Source: Asterochloris sp. CNOR1
Lineage: Eukaryota > Chlorophyta > Trebouxiophyceae > Trebouxiales > Trebouxiaceae
Assembly (NCBI GenBank): GCA_963969365.1
Contig: OZ017755.1
Span: forward strand, 1,488,001 to 1,552,000
DNA length: 64,000 nucleotides
Direction: 5' to 3'
The stretch's first letter is position 1. Every line of letters starts with the position of its first letter. Positions 1-11,590 of this stretch are shown piece after piece. The notes under the pieces were generated by a model. It saw only the letters and a program-made list of their open reading frames with translations. It was not told the DNA's origin and searched no databases. A program made the translations under genes and the position numbers.

Positions 1-280
1 TGCCAGTCTGCGCGTGAGCACAGAGGCGAATAGCTTGGCCAGAACCGGGATGACTGTGATGGGGCGGTAGTTATTGAGGTCTGCCTTGTCTCCCTTTTTG
101 TGAACTGCAGTAATCAGGCCAGTGCTCAGCGGCTCTGGATATCTTCCATGCAGGATTGCAGTGAAGAGACTCGCGAGGCACTCCATCATGCTGAAGGGGC
201 CACTCTTGAGCAGTTCTGCAGGCATGCCATCAAGCCCTGCTGCTTTGCCCCCCTTCAGTTCCTGCAAGCTGTCACAAACC

Positions 281-1784
281 TCACGGGTGGTGATAGGGTG
301 CATTCAAGGCAGCAGCAGATGGAACAGGCCCACCGGGACAGTCCTCTGTCAACAGCTCAGGGATCCCTCGTGGCTCTGGGCGGCCACCCAGCTTGCTTTG
401 CCAGTGTGCATGCTGACTGTGCAGCGCCCTGGGGCAAGCTGAGTGCCTGCGCCAGCCAAACACGCGGTATAAATGTGCCATGTTTTTCGATGCAAGCTTA
501 TCGATGTCAGCCATCCTTTGGTGCATGAACCGTCGCTGCTTCCTGCGGCGCACTGCCCTGTACATGTTGCGAAGCTTCAAAGCAGCAAAAGGAACAATAA
601 TGGGGGAGCGCTCAGCATCCTTCCATTCCCTCCAAGCATACCGGCACTCCTCATCAAACCAGGGTGGGCGTTGCATAATTTTTAAAGGCTGCCGTCGTCT
701 GAGCTGGAAGGTGTCTGCGGCCGCTTCTGAAATGCACTCTGTGAAGGCTCTGACCCCTGCTTCTGGATCTGTCACCGCAACTTGTAACCGCAACCGCTCT
801 GCAACCGCTGCAAAGCTCTGGTGCCAGACCTCTGTTTGACTTGGGTCAAGTCTGATGTCTGGTACGCGCGGGACTGCAGCTGGCTGCTGCTGTGCTGATG
901 CTGCTGGTGGTTCCCCATCTGTGGTGGGCAGCTGGAAGCAGACCTGAACCGGCAGGTGATCTGAGCACACCCGGCACGCCCCGCTGGCCATGTCCAGCAC
1001 CGCCAGCTGCATGCAGCAGCTGGCCAGCCACGCAGAGGCCATGTGGTAGTCAATGAGGGTGCCTGCGCCCCTCCCCACAAATGTGACCTTACCAGATGGG
1101 TCGCCAGGTGCCCTGCCATTGAGAATGAGCAGCTCGTTGTCTTTGCAGAAGTCCAGCTGTTGCTTGCCACGGACATCAACCTTGTGGGTTTGCGCGCGTC
1201 TTCAGGTCAGCTGGAAGCTGGTCAAGGGCCTGCACTTCAGAAGAGATACCATGTCCAATGAGTCTGATAAAGTCTGGTGCTGTGCCAGTGTGTGCATTGG
1301 TGTCCCCACACACCCAGTAGTGCGGCTGCTTGCCGGCAGGCACCCTGCTGGCAAAGTTGTCCATGTCTGCAGTCAATCTGCGGAAAGTGTCCAGTGTTTT
1401 GTTAGCGTAGTAAGGAGGCATGTAGCAAGTGGCAAAGGCAATATGCTCTGTACAACCGCCATGCGGCTCAATGTGCAGCCAAATGTATGTCCCGTCATCT
1501 GCAGCTTTCCAAAATTTAACATGGTCAGCAACGCATTGCTTCATGTACACAGCAATGCCACCCCTGGGGCCATTGCGGTTCTGCAGGTGCTGGGGGCGGT
1601 GCACTTCATGACAGACATAGCCTGGCAAGTCATACACAGCATCCCCAGGCGCAGTCCAGGTCTCAGTCAAACAAATAAATGTGCAGTCCAAAGTATGCAG
1701 GTCATTCAAAGCATCAGCCTTGTTATAAGCATGGTTGAGCCCGCCATGCATGTTCCAGAGAACACATGAGAGCTCAACGCAGTG
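281..1784 (-). pseudogene. LINE ORF2: APE endonuclease domain, frame-disrupted
   Basis: The minus-strand frame opens near 1784 with ELSCVLWNMHGGLN, the usual beginning of an APE-like endonuclease, and runs to about 1176. One frame change later it resumes as VDVRGKQQLDFCKDNELLILNGR and passes through the SDHLPVQV signature near 965-990. The downstream linker (WFDEECRYAWREWKDAERSP) is typical of the segment between endonuclease and RT in LINEs. The frame ends at 281, and the RT start continues in a different frame below that. The enzyme would nick target DNA to prime reverse transcription; this copy cannot make it as it stands. Confidence 0.8.
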
Positions 1785-1796
1785 ACGCCCCTCTTC

Positions 1797-2336
1797 CTAG
1801 GCCACCCTCTCAGAGGGTGGCCCAGGCAGTTGTGCTTGTGGCACAGGTGATGTCTGGGTTGGAGGCTGCGCCGGTGGCCCCGCCGGCGGTGGCGGCGGGC
1901 CAGTGGGGGGCTGGGTAGGCATCCACTGCTTGTTGTTCCACATCACCAGGGCGTCCCCGTGGAAGCACACTGTGTAGCCCTGCTTTTTGAGAGACAGGTA
2001 TGTCCCCCGCTGCTTCTGCTTGTGCTCGCGTTGCTGCTTTGTGAGGTCTGGCGTGAGGCCCACTCCTTTGTAGCGTGTGCTGTGTCGCAGCTGACTGGCA
2101 GCTCGCAGCACCTTGATGCACTGGGCGGCGTCACCAACCTGCACAAGCACCGGGGAGGCTGGATTCTGGCCATTGACCCTCTTGGTACTTAATATATCCA
2201 CTCCCTTCACCCCCAGATCGCCATGCACAACACCCTCCACAAGCTGCATTAAGCATTGCTCGTTCTCTGCACCCTCAGGACCAAGCTTGATCGGTCATGT
2301 GTTGACCGGTGACCTGCCGAGCTGCTGTTTCACCAT
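1797..2336 (-). pseudogene. LINE ORF1-like protein, interrupted by a stop
   Basis: The minus-strand reading begins MVKQQLGRSPVN, meets a TGA, and continues in the same frame through a charged segment (TKQQREHKQKQRGTYLSLKK) to a proline-rich C-terminus ending at the TAG at 1797. Coding sense clearly continues across the stop, so it looks like a CGA-to-TGA change in an otherwise preserved frame. The upstream sequence encoding VLDRLVVVMVK suggests the true N-terminus lies further right, around 2340-2480. ORF1 proteins of LINEs bind RNA and assist retrotransposition; no zinc knuckle is visible in the surviving part. It lies immediately upstream of the endonuclease reading of the same element. Confidence 0.6.
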
Positions 2337-2474
2337 GACTACGACGAGCCGGTCCAAGACTGAACACTGTCCTCGGAGCAAGGGTCAGAGTCGCCCTGAT
2401 GCTCCTGCCACCCCAGCCAATGCGCCCATGCATTTTGGGTCCTTGCCACATGCCTTGATCTGGCAGCCTCAAAT

Positions 2475-3893
2475 ATGCAGTGGGCCACCCTGGGCTCAGT
2501 GGCCATCACACTGCTGCTGCTTGGGGCCGCGCTGCACTCTGTTGCGAGGGACATTTGGTTCTGCACGATGGCCAGCTGCCCAAGGCATACTGCACCTGCC
2601 GGCAGCCATCCCTCAGCACCCCTGCTGCAAGAGCTACTCGCCAACAGCAGCACATCCAGTGACCACAAGGCGCAGCCACCCACAAACACCTCGCAGAACC
2701 TGACAGATACTCCTCTCAGACACAGTCAGCAGGCAGGCAGAGCCCTGACGCCCCCGCCTGCTCAGCAGGTACGCGAGCGCCTGTTGCACACCCACGCCAC
2801 CCTCAGCCAGCCAGCACGGCAGGGCTCGCCAGTCCAGCCAGGCAGAGGCACCGACTCCATGCAGCAACTGCGTCAGCAGCTGAGAGACAGCTTAAAGGAC
2901 TGGAGGAAGACCAAGCCCTCACAGGTTCAAGGGCGCCCGCATGCCACACAGTTTGCACCGCCAAGAGGTGCGAAGTGCCGACCGCTATCATAGCTGTGAC
3001 CCTGCCGCAGGATGGTCCCCCTGTCATGCTGAAAACATACAACTGGATCCACTCCCCCTCATGGCCAGCATAGAACCAGGGCTTTGCCTGCCAAGTGACT
3101 GCCCTGCCATCTGTTTGCGAAGGCCAGTTTGCAGGTGTGGCTGATGAGCACAGCTGTGGGCCACGCCTACTGGCCTTGCAACTACCCTGCATGGCTGTTT
3201 GCAGCTGTGCCACTCCCAACTCAGTATCCCTCCAGCGCTGTGACTCCCTGCCAGAAGATTTGGACTGCACCTCGCTGTTTGCAGATGTGCCACCGCATGC
3301 CATTCTGTTGTCGAGTCCCCACGATGATGACAGGACGTTTGAACCATCAAAGCTGAAGCCCCAGGCAGGCCTGGTCAATGGGCAGGCGCGCCTGGGCACA
3401 GCAGCCGGCGGGGCAGCCGGCTGGGCTGCAAGCAGAGTACTGCTGAGTAGCCCCACACCGCACCCCGTTGCCAGCAGCCATGATGCTGAAGAGGCGCTGA
3501 TGGTGCATGGCACTCACCATGCTCCAGGCATGTCACTCATTGCAACAGGGCATGGGCTAATCCCTGGCCACCCTGCCTCAGCTGAGGGCCTAAAGTTCAG
3601 ACAGGAGGAGGCTGGTGCAGGCTCAGGATACGGTGTCCAGCCCCTCAACAGCGAGGAAGATGTGCTGCATGCAGGTGGGAATGCTGTGGTCGAGGATTTT
3701 TTGCTTACGGCAGGCTCTGCATGCTATGTGCATCAGCTCGTTGTGCTACAAGTCTTGCCTGCAACCTGCACAATTTGGCAGCTGTACTATCGGCAAATGC
3801 ACTGGCCTTGCTCTCCCTGCTGCCTGCAGATTGCTTGCTCATCTTGTCATTGCTGCTGCAGGTGTCCACCCTGTACATGCTAATCCACCTTGA
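2475..3893 (+). CDS. Unrecognised small gene, three-exon model
   Basis: Proposed exons are 2475-2967, 3285-3674 and 3862-3893, which close in phase to about 304 residues. I recognise no family. The first exon could start MQWATLGSVAITLLLLGAAL, a possible signal anchor, but this overlaps the uncertain end of the LINE on the other strand, so the true start may differ. The middle is polar and charged (QQLRQQLRDSLKDWRKTK), then SSPHDDDRTFEPSKLKPQ, with no conserved motif seen. Support is splice-site and phase agreement (donors GTGCGA and GTGGGA, acceptors tttgcag and gctgcag), coding-like composition, and a TGTAA 205 bp after the stop. The sequence before the second acceptor contains two decayed copies of that junction (3107-3140 and 3190-3215), a pattern seen at real exons elsewhere in this window. 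Confidence 0.45.
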
Positions 3894-4097
3894 ACAAGTA
3901 CAGCATGGCTTCAGCCATCATAATGGCGAGCCCAAGAAGCCTCAGTCTTGACAGCAGCAGGAGAGGAGAAGTCAATGTGTTATTGTATGTGTTGGCCCCT
4001 TGCCTGGTACTCCCTCTGCATGAACACCAGAAGTCCAGTCCTTGGAAACGCATGAGCACCACCCAGTCAGCACAGCGGAATACTGCCTATTGAGACA

Positions 4098-4102
4098 TGT
4101 AA
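4098..4102 (+). terminator. Putative TGTAA polyadenylation signal of the small plus-strand gene
   Basis: TGTAA occurs 205 bp downstream of the proposed stop at 3891-3893. Green algae of the chlorophyte group use TGTAA as poly(A) signal. A five-base word occurs often by chance, so position is the only support. Confidence 0.3.
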
Positions 4103-4277
4103 ACACTTGGGGCAGGGCTGGTTTCCTCCAGGACAGAGGTCTCCCTAAATGTGTTCACGGGGATGTTTGTCGCTTGCTTTAGTTCATACACACCGGCAAG
4201 CGTTCAAAGACTGGTCAAGTCTGTGCAAGAGAATGGGCGCCGGATTTTGGTGCAATGCACCGCACACATATTGCCTC

Positions 4278-7200
4278 TCACTGCCCCAGGCGGGACCTTT
4301 GCTGATGGTGCTCTGCCTGCTGGTGGTGGGTCAGGTCGCCTGGCCCCTGGAGTTGAGCACTGCTGCCCCCCTGAGAGCGCTGCACACCAGCCTCATGATC
4401 CTCCCCTTCATCCCAGCGCTGCCTGGCCGGCTGCTGCCGCTCCTCAAGCTCGACGCCTGCGGGAGCAGGGCAGCAATAGTTTGTGTGTGGGCATCATTCT
4501 TACCAGAGAAGTCCAATACTGACACACAATACATTCTTGCGGGGATTCAGCAGCAGCTCTGCCCCTCTGGGGCTGCGCGACAGGCTGCTGCAGATCCTCA
4601 AGCTTGACCCTGGCAGCTCCAGGAGATAGTACAGAACCTGACCAGAAACCAGGCTGAGCCTGGATCCTGGCCTGCTTCTCAACAACGGCTGCCCAGCAGG
4701 TTGCTGCAGCTCATGACATTTGATCCCTGCAGCTACAAGCAGGACTGACAGCAAACTTTGGCAAGACCTCAGCAGTGGCGTCCCCATGGGACTTTTGCTA
4801 AGCTGGCAGTGCAGCCTCCAGCCCATTGCATGCTGTGGCAGGCACCAGTGTCAAGGCCAGCATCAGAGGCCCTTGGTGCTGCCAGATCAGCTGGCGTTCC
4901 TGCCCCCTGATGCAGTCACTGAGAGAAGTGCTGGGCGTCATTTTAGCATTGCCAGCCCAACATGGAGGTGCAGCTGCTGTGGCACCACTGCATGGACTAA
5001 CCTTCAGGGGAACCCTGTCTGCACTGGCATCGTGACAGGCACAGCCAACCTGAGGGTAGCATGCAGTTGGTGCATATGCAAACGCAGGTGACAATGGGTC
5101 AAACCTGCACCTCAGGAGCGTGTGCATGCAGCAAACTGCAACAATCTTGCTCACCTGCCGGGGAGACCACACTGTTGCGCTGCCCTGCTTGCTCAGCAAG
5201 GCCGCGGGGGAGGGCCCCTGCAGCAGGCAGACTGCCCCAACTACGCTGCACCCCTGGCGCCCCAGCCGAAAAGGATGGCTGCGCAGACGAAGCCGTGGAG
5301 GGCGGCCGGGAGCGTGCGTCTGCAAACTCAGTGTCCTGCAGGGACACCTCAGACTTGAAGCAGATGAGCACATCAGCTTTGCCGAGGGCAAATGTCAAGT
5401 CTGACGCTATGGAGGGCGGACAAAAGCATGCGTCTGTGTACAGAGTGTCCTGCAGAGCATTGCATTGCCACTTTTACATTCAAGGCCAGTTGAGGGCACT
5501 CCTTGCAGAGAGTACCCCTGTCAGGCCTAAGGTGGTCTGGGCGTCTGCATGCTCAGCCTCTTGCAGTGCAACCAGACAGGACCAGGTCGGCAAAACTGTG
5601 ATCCAGCCAGGTGCGCAAGTCGGAGTACTCAGCTTCCGGTGATACAGAGGACGCTGTAGCTGCACTGCTTAAGCTGTGAATGCTGGCAGGCAGGGCACAT
5701 GTTGAGGGCCACAGGCTGGGTGGCTCTGCAGTACTTGAGCTGTTTGGTGAACCAGGCATGTCGGAATGAAACTCCGTCCATTACTCAAGAAAGCAATGTG
5801 TCAAGGATGCCAGCATCACCCAAGCGACAGATTGGAAAAGAAGTCCATGCTGACAAAGCAGATTCACATGCCAAACACAAGCCCAGGGCACAGCTGAACC
5901 ATACCAGCTGCTCCAAAAATGAGGCTGATATGCCAGCCTCACATCGAATATTTCAGGCAACAACGTCGGGCTGGCATCAAGCTGGGGGAGCAGCATTAAC
6001 TGCTGACCTGATCCGAGACGCTGTGGGAATGGATGCTGGCAAAGTCCTCCTCATCCCCACCCTTGGTCGCCAGAACCTGCAGGCTCAAGTGTCACTCACA
6101 CCCAGATCACAGCGCTGCTGTGAACCCAAGGCTGCCTTGGTGAGCAGGCCTGCAGATGCCTGCCTGTTGGGCTCCAAGTGGTAACACGGCGTACACAAGA
6201 CAAGCCCCATTCAGTCACAACCCTGGAGGTGCCTGCTTGCTGGGCCCACTAGACCAGATGACAGGCGGAGCAACACTGCTGAAGCGGCTGTCAGTGCCCC
6301 TTCAGGGCCGAACGAAGCACGCCGCAGGGCCTGACCCACAGAAGCCACATCATCTGACAGCTCAAGTGTCCAAGCAGGGGATGTGCAGCCCCCCTGGTTC
6401 AGCTGTGCCAGCCGCCTGCACCGGCCACTCCACCATGTGGAGCAACTGCTTAAGCTGAGTCAGGCATCAAGACAAGCAGGGGTGCCCCAACAGCATCCCA
6501 GTGAGACAGTAGGCGGGCGCAGCACACCTGGATTGGCCTTACAGTGCCAGCCTTTTGCGCCGCCCGCTCCACCTCATTGGGCTGCTGCTCAGGCTGCTGG
6601 CTGTGCTCTGTGTACTGATGCCGTCCTGGCAATGGCTGCAGTCAGTTAATCAGTACCAGCTCAGCACTATGTCAAAACTTGTCTCTTCCAGACTTGGCAG
6701 GAGGGCCAGTCATGCAACCTCAGCAAGCAATGCCGCAACATAAGCTCTCTGAGGCAGTGACCAAGTCTGCCAGCCGCAGCAGACTGACCCTGCCATGCTG
6801 CATTGCAGTTGACTGACCTCTGAGAAGCATCATGACAGGCTGACTCACCACAAGATGTCCGTCTGTTGCAGGGTCCATGCCAGGTCCATTCAGCGGCGGC
6901 GTAGTGCCGAGAGATGCAGGACCGTCCGGCCCAGGGGCATAGGTCGGCGTCCTGCTGCCATACGCTGGGTTGAAGGTGCTCATGTCCGCCAGCTCCTGCA
7001 AAGCAGCGCTGGACCTGAGACCTCTACTGATGGGGCCAGCCCTTGGAACACGCCAGCAGTCTCGTGCTGGCAGGGTGCACATTTGCCACTTTGTCAGAAC
7101 CAAAGCATGGCTGAGGACACGAGACCCCTGCAGCCAATGGGCCAGACCCACGCTGTTGACACAGGGCTCCACCTGTAGGGCAGTGGACAGTGCTGCCGCA

Positions 7201-10200
7201 TACTGTTTACAGCAGTCAAATGCGGCCATATCAGGCAACCTCCCGAGGTACCAGCGATCAGCCGCCTTGCCCCGGCCTGCAGATTGATCTCACCTGCTGC
7301 CTTCCAGCATTGACCGCTCCCAGGCCTTGTGGACCGTACTGACCACCACGTGTGAGGGAGCCCCCAACCTGGCTGGTGCCATTCATGGCAGGCCCATGGT
7401 GGCCGTCCCATACAGGTGTCCCCTTGCCATAGGCGCTGCCCTTAATCTCAAATGGACCTGCATGTGTTAGTGGGCACATTTAGTCCGGCAGACTTTAAAA
7501 AGCTGCCCAATCAGGCTGCCTATGCAACAGGCATTGAGCTGCACTGGTCAACTGATAGAGCCTTGTGACACAAAGTGGCAGGCCCTCTGTGCAGGCCAGC
7601 AATGCCAGGCACCTGTCTGCTCAGGGACAGCAGATTGCTGAGTTGCAGCTGTGACGAGGAGAGTAGCTGGACATGTCTCTCTCTTGGAAGCAAAAGGAAA
7701 GCACCCTAGTCAAGCGCTCACGCAACACAAAGTGGCCTGCAGCATCTAAGCGTGCTGCAGCTCCTGGTGACGACCAGGGGAAGGGTGAAAGTGGCGATGA
7801 GTTGTCTGCGATTTCATCCCAGGCAGCTCCCGTAGCCTCAAAGTCATCAGAGATAAGCCCTAAGTGGAGGTGGCAGCCAGGGCGCAGCCCTTTGCAGCAA
7901 AACATAAGCCTCCATGCACTTCCAGCGTGTCCTGCAGCAGCAGCATTTCCCCAGGCACACCTGGTCCTCCAAGATTGGGGGCAGCCTCGCCGGTCAGCAG
8001 GGGCTCTGGCAGCCGCGCAGGCGTCCGCTGGAAGAAGACCTGCCCCCAGTTGCGCAGGAAGCCCCTGTTGTAGGGGTTCTTCAGGGCGCTGCGCCCAGTG
8101 TGCTTGTGGCGGAAGTGCTCGTAGGTGGTGCAGTTGATGCTGGTCAGGTAGAAGTGGAAGCAGCTCAGGCCACCTACAAAGCTGCACATGGCAGGGAGCA
8201 GCAGTCAGCATGGTGCAGCTCTGGCAGAAGCGCAGGCAGCTGAAACCGCCCACAAACCTGTACAGGTGGAGGCAATGGAAGTCAGCATGGTGCAGACGGT
8301 GCCGACAGAAGAGTTGCCATCTGAAGAGCAGGATTCTCCTCTAGCAGAGGGCCACACAGGCGAGCAGTCAGCAGTGCTGTGTGAGTAGTGCAGCGCCAGG
8401 GTGACAGGCACACATTAGGCAGGCAGGACGGCGGCATCATTTGTGAGACAGACCTTCATGACAGAAGGGCGATACGAACCCCTAGGCTAACTCCAGCCTG
8501 CCACAATGCTTGCCATCATCTGCCAACCACAACGTAAAGCAAACAGTCAGGACACTGCCCAACAGGCAGTTCTTGGCAGGCCGGTTAGACAGTGTAGCTG
8601 TGCAAATATCAAGGGGAAGGTGGCCTCCCACCCCGCTGCATGTCTGTGTCTCACCAGACAGCCAGCACAGTGTACGCCATCAGCACCAGGTTGGCTGGTT
8701 CCCGCCGAATTGCCCTGCCAAAGCTCACATGGTCCTTTCTGTCAATCTCCACGAGGTTGGCAATGCAGGTAGCCAGCACCTCAAGGCACAGGATGGTGGC
8801 AGAGAAGATGAAGGTCAGGAAGTAGCGGTAGTTCCTCTGCGTAAGAGGTGAGACAAGCAGGTCAGAGTGATTCCTCTGCACAGCAGGAGACTTGAGGTGG
8901 GTGTGGCCAGCTTGTGGGACTTAGCAGTCCCTCAAGGGGGCAGCTGGATAGCGGGGCAGGAGGGCCTCAGTGTGAGGCAGCGGCAGACAAGCAAGAAGAC
9001 TGTGGGAACATCCACTGAGCACAGTCATGGTGTGCTCCAGGGGTGCAGATGCCGCAGAGGCTCCCTTGGCGGTCTGCAGAGTGTGGTTGTGATCACCCCT
9101 CACCCCGCCCCTGCAGTGCCTCCAACGCCCATTTGCAGTGGCAAAAGTCCTGCTCAGAAGCAGGTGCATGTACCCTGCATCAGCTGCTGGGAGCATGGCC
9201 AAAGGGGAGACCGCTTGAATCTCCATTTGGAATGCTGGCACCTTCCTGCTGGTTACATCACATGCCTGCCCCACTGCGGTTCCTCACCTCGCCGACGCAG
9301 GTGCCCACCCAGGGGCAGTGGTGGTCAAACCTCTTGACGCAGTTGTCACAGACGGCACAGTGGGAGCAGCGCGGCGGCCGGAAGTGGTGGCAGGTGGTGC
9401 ACCACTTAGTGGTCACCTCCTGGTTGGGGGCCACCTCAAACCTCATGCCTGGCTTTGGACCCCTGCACAGCAGAGTGAAGAGCCACCTTCAATGCTTGTC
9501 TGGGTGCTGAAATTGCTTAGATTAGAACCCCTGCAATGCAGGCATTGAGTGGTGAGCCAACAGCAAAACAGTTGGAGGGCTGGGCCATAGGGGTGACCTC
9601 CCACCTCATGCCGGGTTTGGAACCCTGATACAGCAGGTGGCCAAAAGCTGTGAGCAGCAGTCTGCTGGTGATTTGATGTCACATAGGACAATTTGATCAA
9701 TGAGTTCGAAAGTGCCACTCTGCCGCCCTTTCCTGGCTGCCCAAAGCCATTGCATGGCCACATGACAGGGCAGCTTTGCAGTAGCCCAGCACAAAGAGAA
9801 TGCACCACACTTGCCACATGTCTGGTGTCTTTGCTCGTGCACAGTGCTAGCAATTCTGCAGCTGTCAGGCAAACAGCCTCCCCTCTCCCTGTCTTGCAAG
9901 CAGCCTCCTTCAGCAAGCCTTGTGCAGCACTCACACGCTGGAGACATCCTCTGCCTCTCGGGGAATGAAGCCAGGATCAAGGGTGGCTGTTATAAGGAGG
10001 GAGCAGATCGCCACCAGGAACAGGAATCCAGCCACAGCCACAAGGGCCCAGCTGATGCGGGGGCCTACGGTGGGTGCCACAAACCCAAAGAAGATGCCCA
10101 TGGGGGCTGCCACCAGCAGTATGCTAGCTCCCAGGCTCTTGTAATCCGGCCCTGCACGGTGGGCAAGCAGGAGCAAGGCTGAGGCCTGGCGTAATGTGCT

Positions 10201-10537
10201 GGCCCTGCACAAGGTCCTGCTGGCACAGCAGTCCAGGCCTGGCCATGAGCCGCCGAGGCTGATGGCCATAACGGGCAAAGATGATACAGAACCTTCCTGG
10301 CTGGAGGGGAACACGGCAGTCAACAGGCTGACACTGACAGGAAGCGGGCACGGCATGCATTATGCACAGCTGGCACATTCGCTGATGGTGCTCACCAAGA
10401 TTGCAGCGCCCGCCACAGAAAGAATAGTGTTCCCCAGCGTTGCGACCTCTGATGCGCCTGACCCTGGCATTGCCATTCCCCTGCCTGCGGTGTGTGCTGC
10501 CGCTGACGCCTGGGTGTTGCAAGTCATTGGTCTGCAT
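4278..10537 (-). CDS. DHHC-type protein S-acyltransferase (palmitoyltransferase)
   Basis: Eleven exons: 10396-10537, 9935-10151, 9288-9462, 8655-8836, 7961-8181, 7294-7457, 6849-6995, 6528-6635, 6222-6360, 5155-5319 and 4278-4456. Phases close to 612 residues. The second exon carries two membrane segments; the third is the Cys-rich domain ([19 protein letters not shown], then DHHCPW near residue 167). The fourth and fifth hold the last two membrane segments and the conserved TYEHF and NPYNRG motifs. The N-terminal FCGGR motif and the DPGFIPR motif are as in plant DHHC enzymes. The enzyme attaches palmitate to cysteines of proteins at endomembranes or plasma membrane. The roughly 280-residue C-terminal tail is disordered (Ser/Pro/Gln-rich) and less certain, especially exon 6222-6360 with its GTTGTG donor. 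Start chosen as the first ATG in frame before the FCGGR motif. Several introns contain decayed copies of the adjacent exon edge. Confidence 0.88.
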
Positions 10538-11590
10538 CCTGAGTTGCTTGTGGTGGAGCCTGGCCCCGCTTGGTCTCAACGCAAATGCTGGCAAAGCCAA
10601 TGTGATGCAGGCAGCGCTGCAGGCATGAGATTGCTCCTGGGGTCAAATGATCACCGAGATGGCACAGCAATGCATGCTGGCATGCTGGCGTGAGCTTGCT
10701 GCTTCCTGATTGAGGTAAAGGAAATGCAGCGCGAGCCCAGGCAAACTGTCAATGCCAGGAAGGTGTGCCGATCACAGGCCTGACTTATACACAAGAGAGC
10801 TTGAGCTGCCGGACCGCAGCTAGGAGAGGTCAACGATGCATCCCTCTTGACGCAATGTCCCTAGCTTTTTTGTGCTGTCGGTCTGAGGTCGATGTGCTGT
10901 TCAATCGCCGGCTCGCCAGACCTTATGACGTGTGACAGGAAGGACATGATGACCATGTGAAGCCAAAATGAAGACCTTATCTGCCTCAGTGAAGGGCAGG
11001 TGCTATGCGATTATGTGGTTGACAGACTTGGCAGTGCTGCACCCAGTCGTTCTGTATGCATTCTACTGCTCGTAGCCATCAATCATTTGTCCAATATGTC
11101 TGCAAAGCCTTGCCGATGCTTGAAGGACAAATGCAACAGGGATTCATGTCCACTCATGGTCAGCCATGTGCATCTCAAAGCACGTTGCTAGACCACATCA
11201 GCCAATGCTGAAGTGCCTTGTGGACCCCAATTGTTGCATTGCATACCTGCCCGAAGACTGAGTCAGCATGGCGCATTACAGTCTGTTCCTGTGCTATGCG
11301 CCTGCTGCCAGCCTGGTGATCTGAATACTGAAGCTGCGCCACAAAAGGGACTCAACATGCCACTGCCGCACAATTTGCCGGGTACAAATTCATTTGTGAC
11401 GCTTTACGCTGGGCATTCAGGTGCATTAGGGAAAAGGGGGGAACTTCAAGCCACCTGCCGCATACTTCGCATGCTTCTGACTTCAGCAAAAGGGAGTTGC
11501 TGTCATGGCAGTTCCATTGCACAGGTGCTGGCATACTTCGAGCACAGAGGTTCATGTCCAAGTGAGGGGTCAGAGATGTGGACTGATGAT
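10538..11590. other. Intergenic region between two minus-strand genes
   Basis: Upstream of the DHHC gene start and downstream of the LicD-like gene stop. I find no long plausible coding frame, RNA gene or repeat here. A TGTAA on the minus strand at 11276-11280 may end the LicD-like transcript, leaving about 740 bp as the promoter side of the DHHC gene. Confidence 0.5.
11276..11280 (-). terminator. Putative TGTAA polyadenylation signal of the LicD-like gene
   Basis: TTACA on the plus strand (TGTAA on minus), 311 bp below the stop codon of the LicD-like gene. Placement fits a 3' UTR; chance occurrence cannot be excluded. Confidence 0.35.

Larger units (their letters stand above)
1..2480 (-). 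mobile_element. Decayed LINE (non-LTR retrotransposon), runs off left edge
   Basis: Read on the minus strand the region gives, in order, an ORF1-like protein (about 2336 to 1797), an APE-type endonuclease (about 1790 to 860) and the beginning of a reverse transcriptase that continues past position 1. The endonuclease shows LTETW, GDTNAH and the C-terminal SDHLPV motif. The RT start shows GKAAGLDGMPAELLK and NNYRPITVIPVLAKLF, standard for LINE RT fingers. The copy is not intact: ORF1 has an in-frame TGA at about 2295-2297, the endonuclease frame shifts near 1178-1190, and the frame shifts again near 280-295 before the RT. ORF1 and the endonuclease share one frame, separated by a TAG at about 1797-1799. 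The 5' boundary is uncertain (about 2340-2690), because a plus-strand gene seems to start there. It resembles LINEs found in other green algae; I cannot assign the clade. Confidence 0.85.

Noticed and set aside
9600-9630. Exon-like copy as a mutually exclusive alternative exon of the DHHC gene
   Set aside because: The copy is out of frame with the preceding exon and lacks the zinc-binding residues, so it is more likely a decayed duplicate than a working alternative exon.
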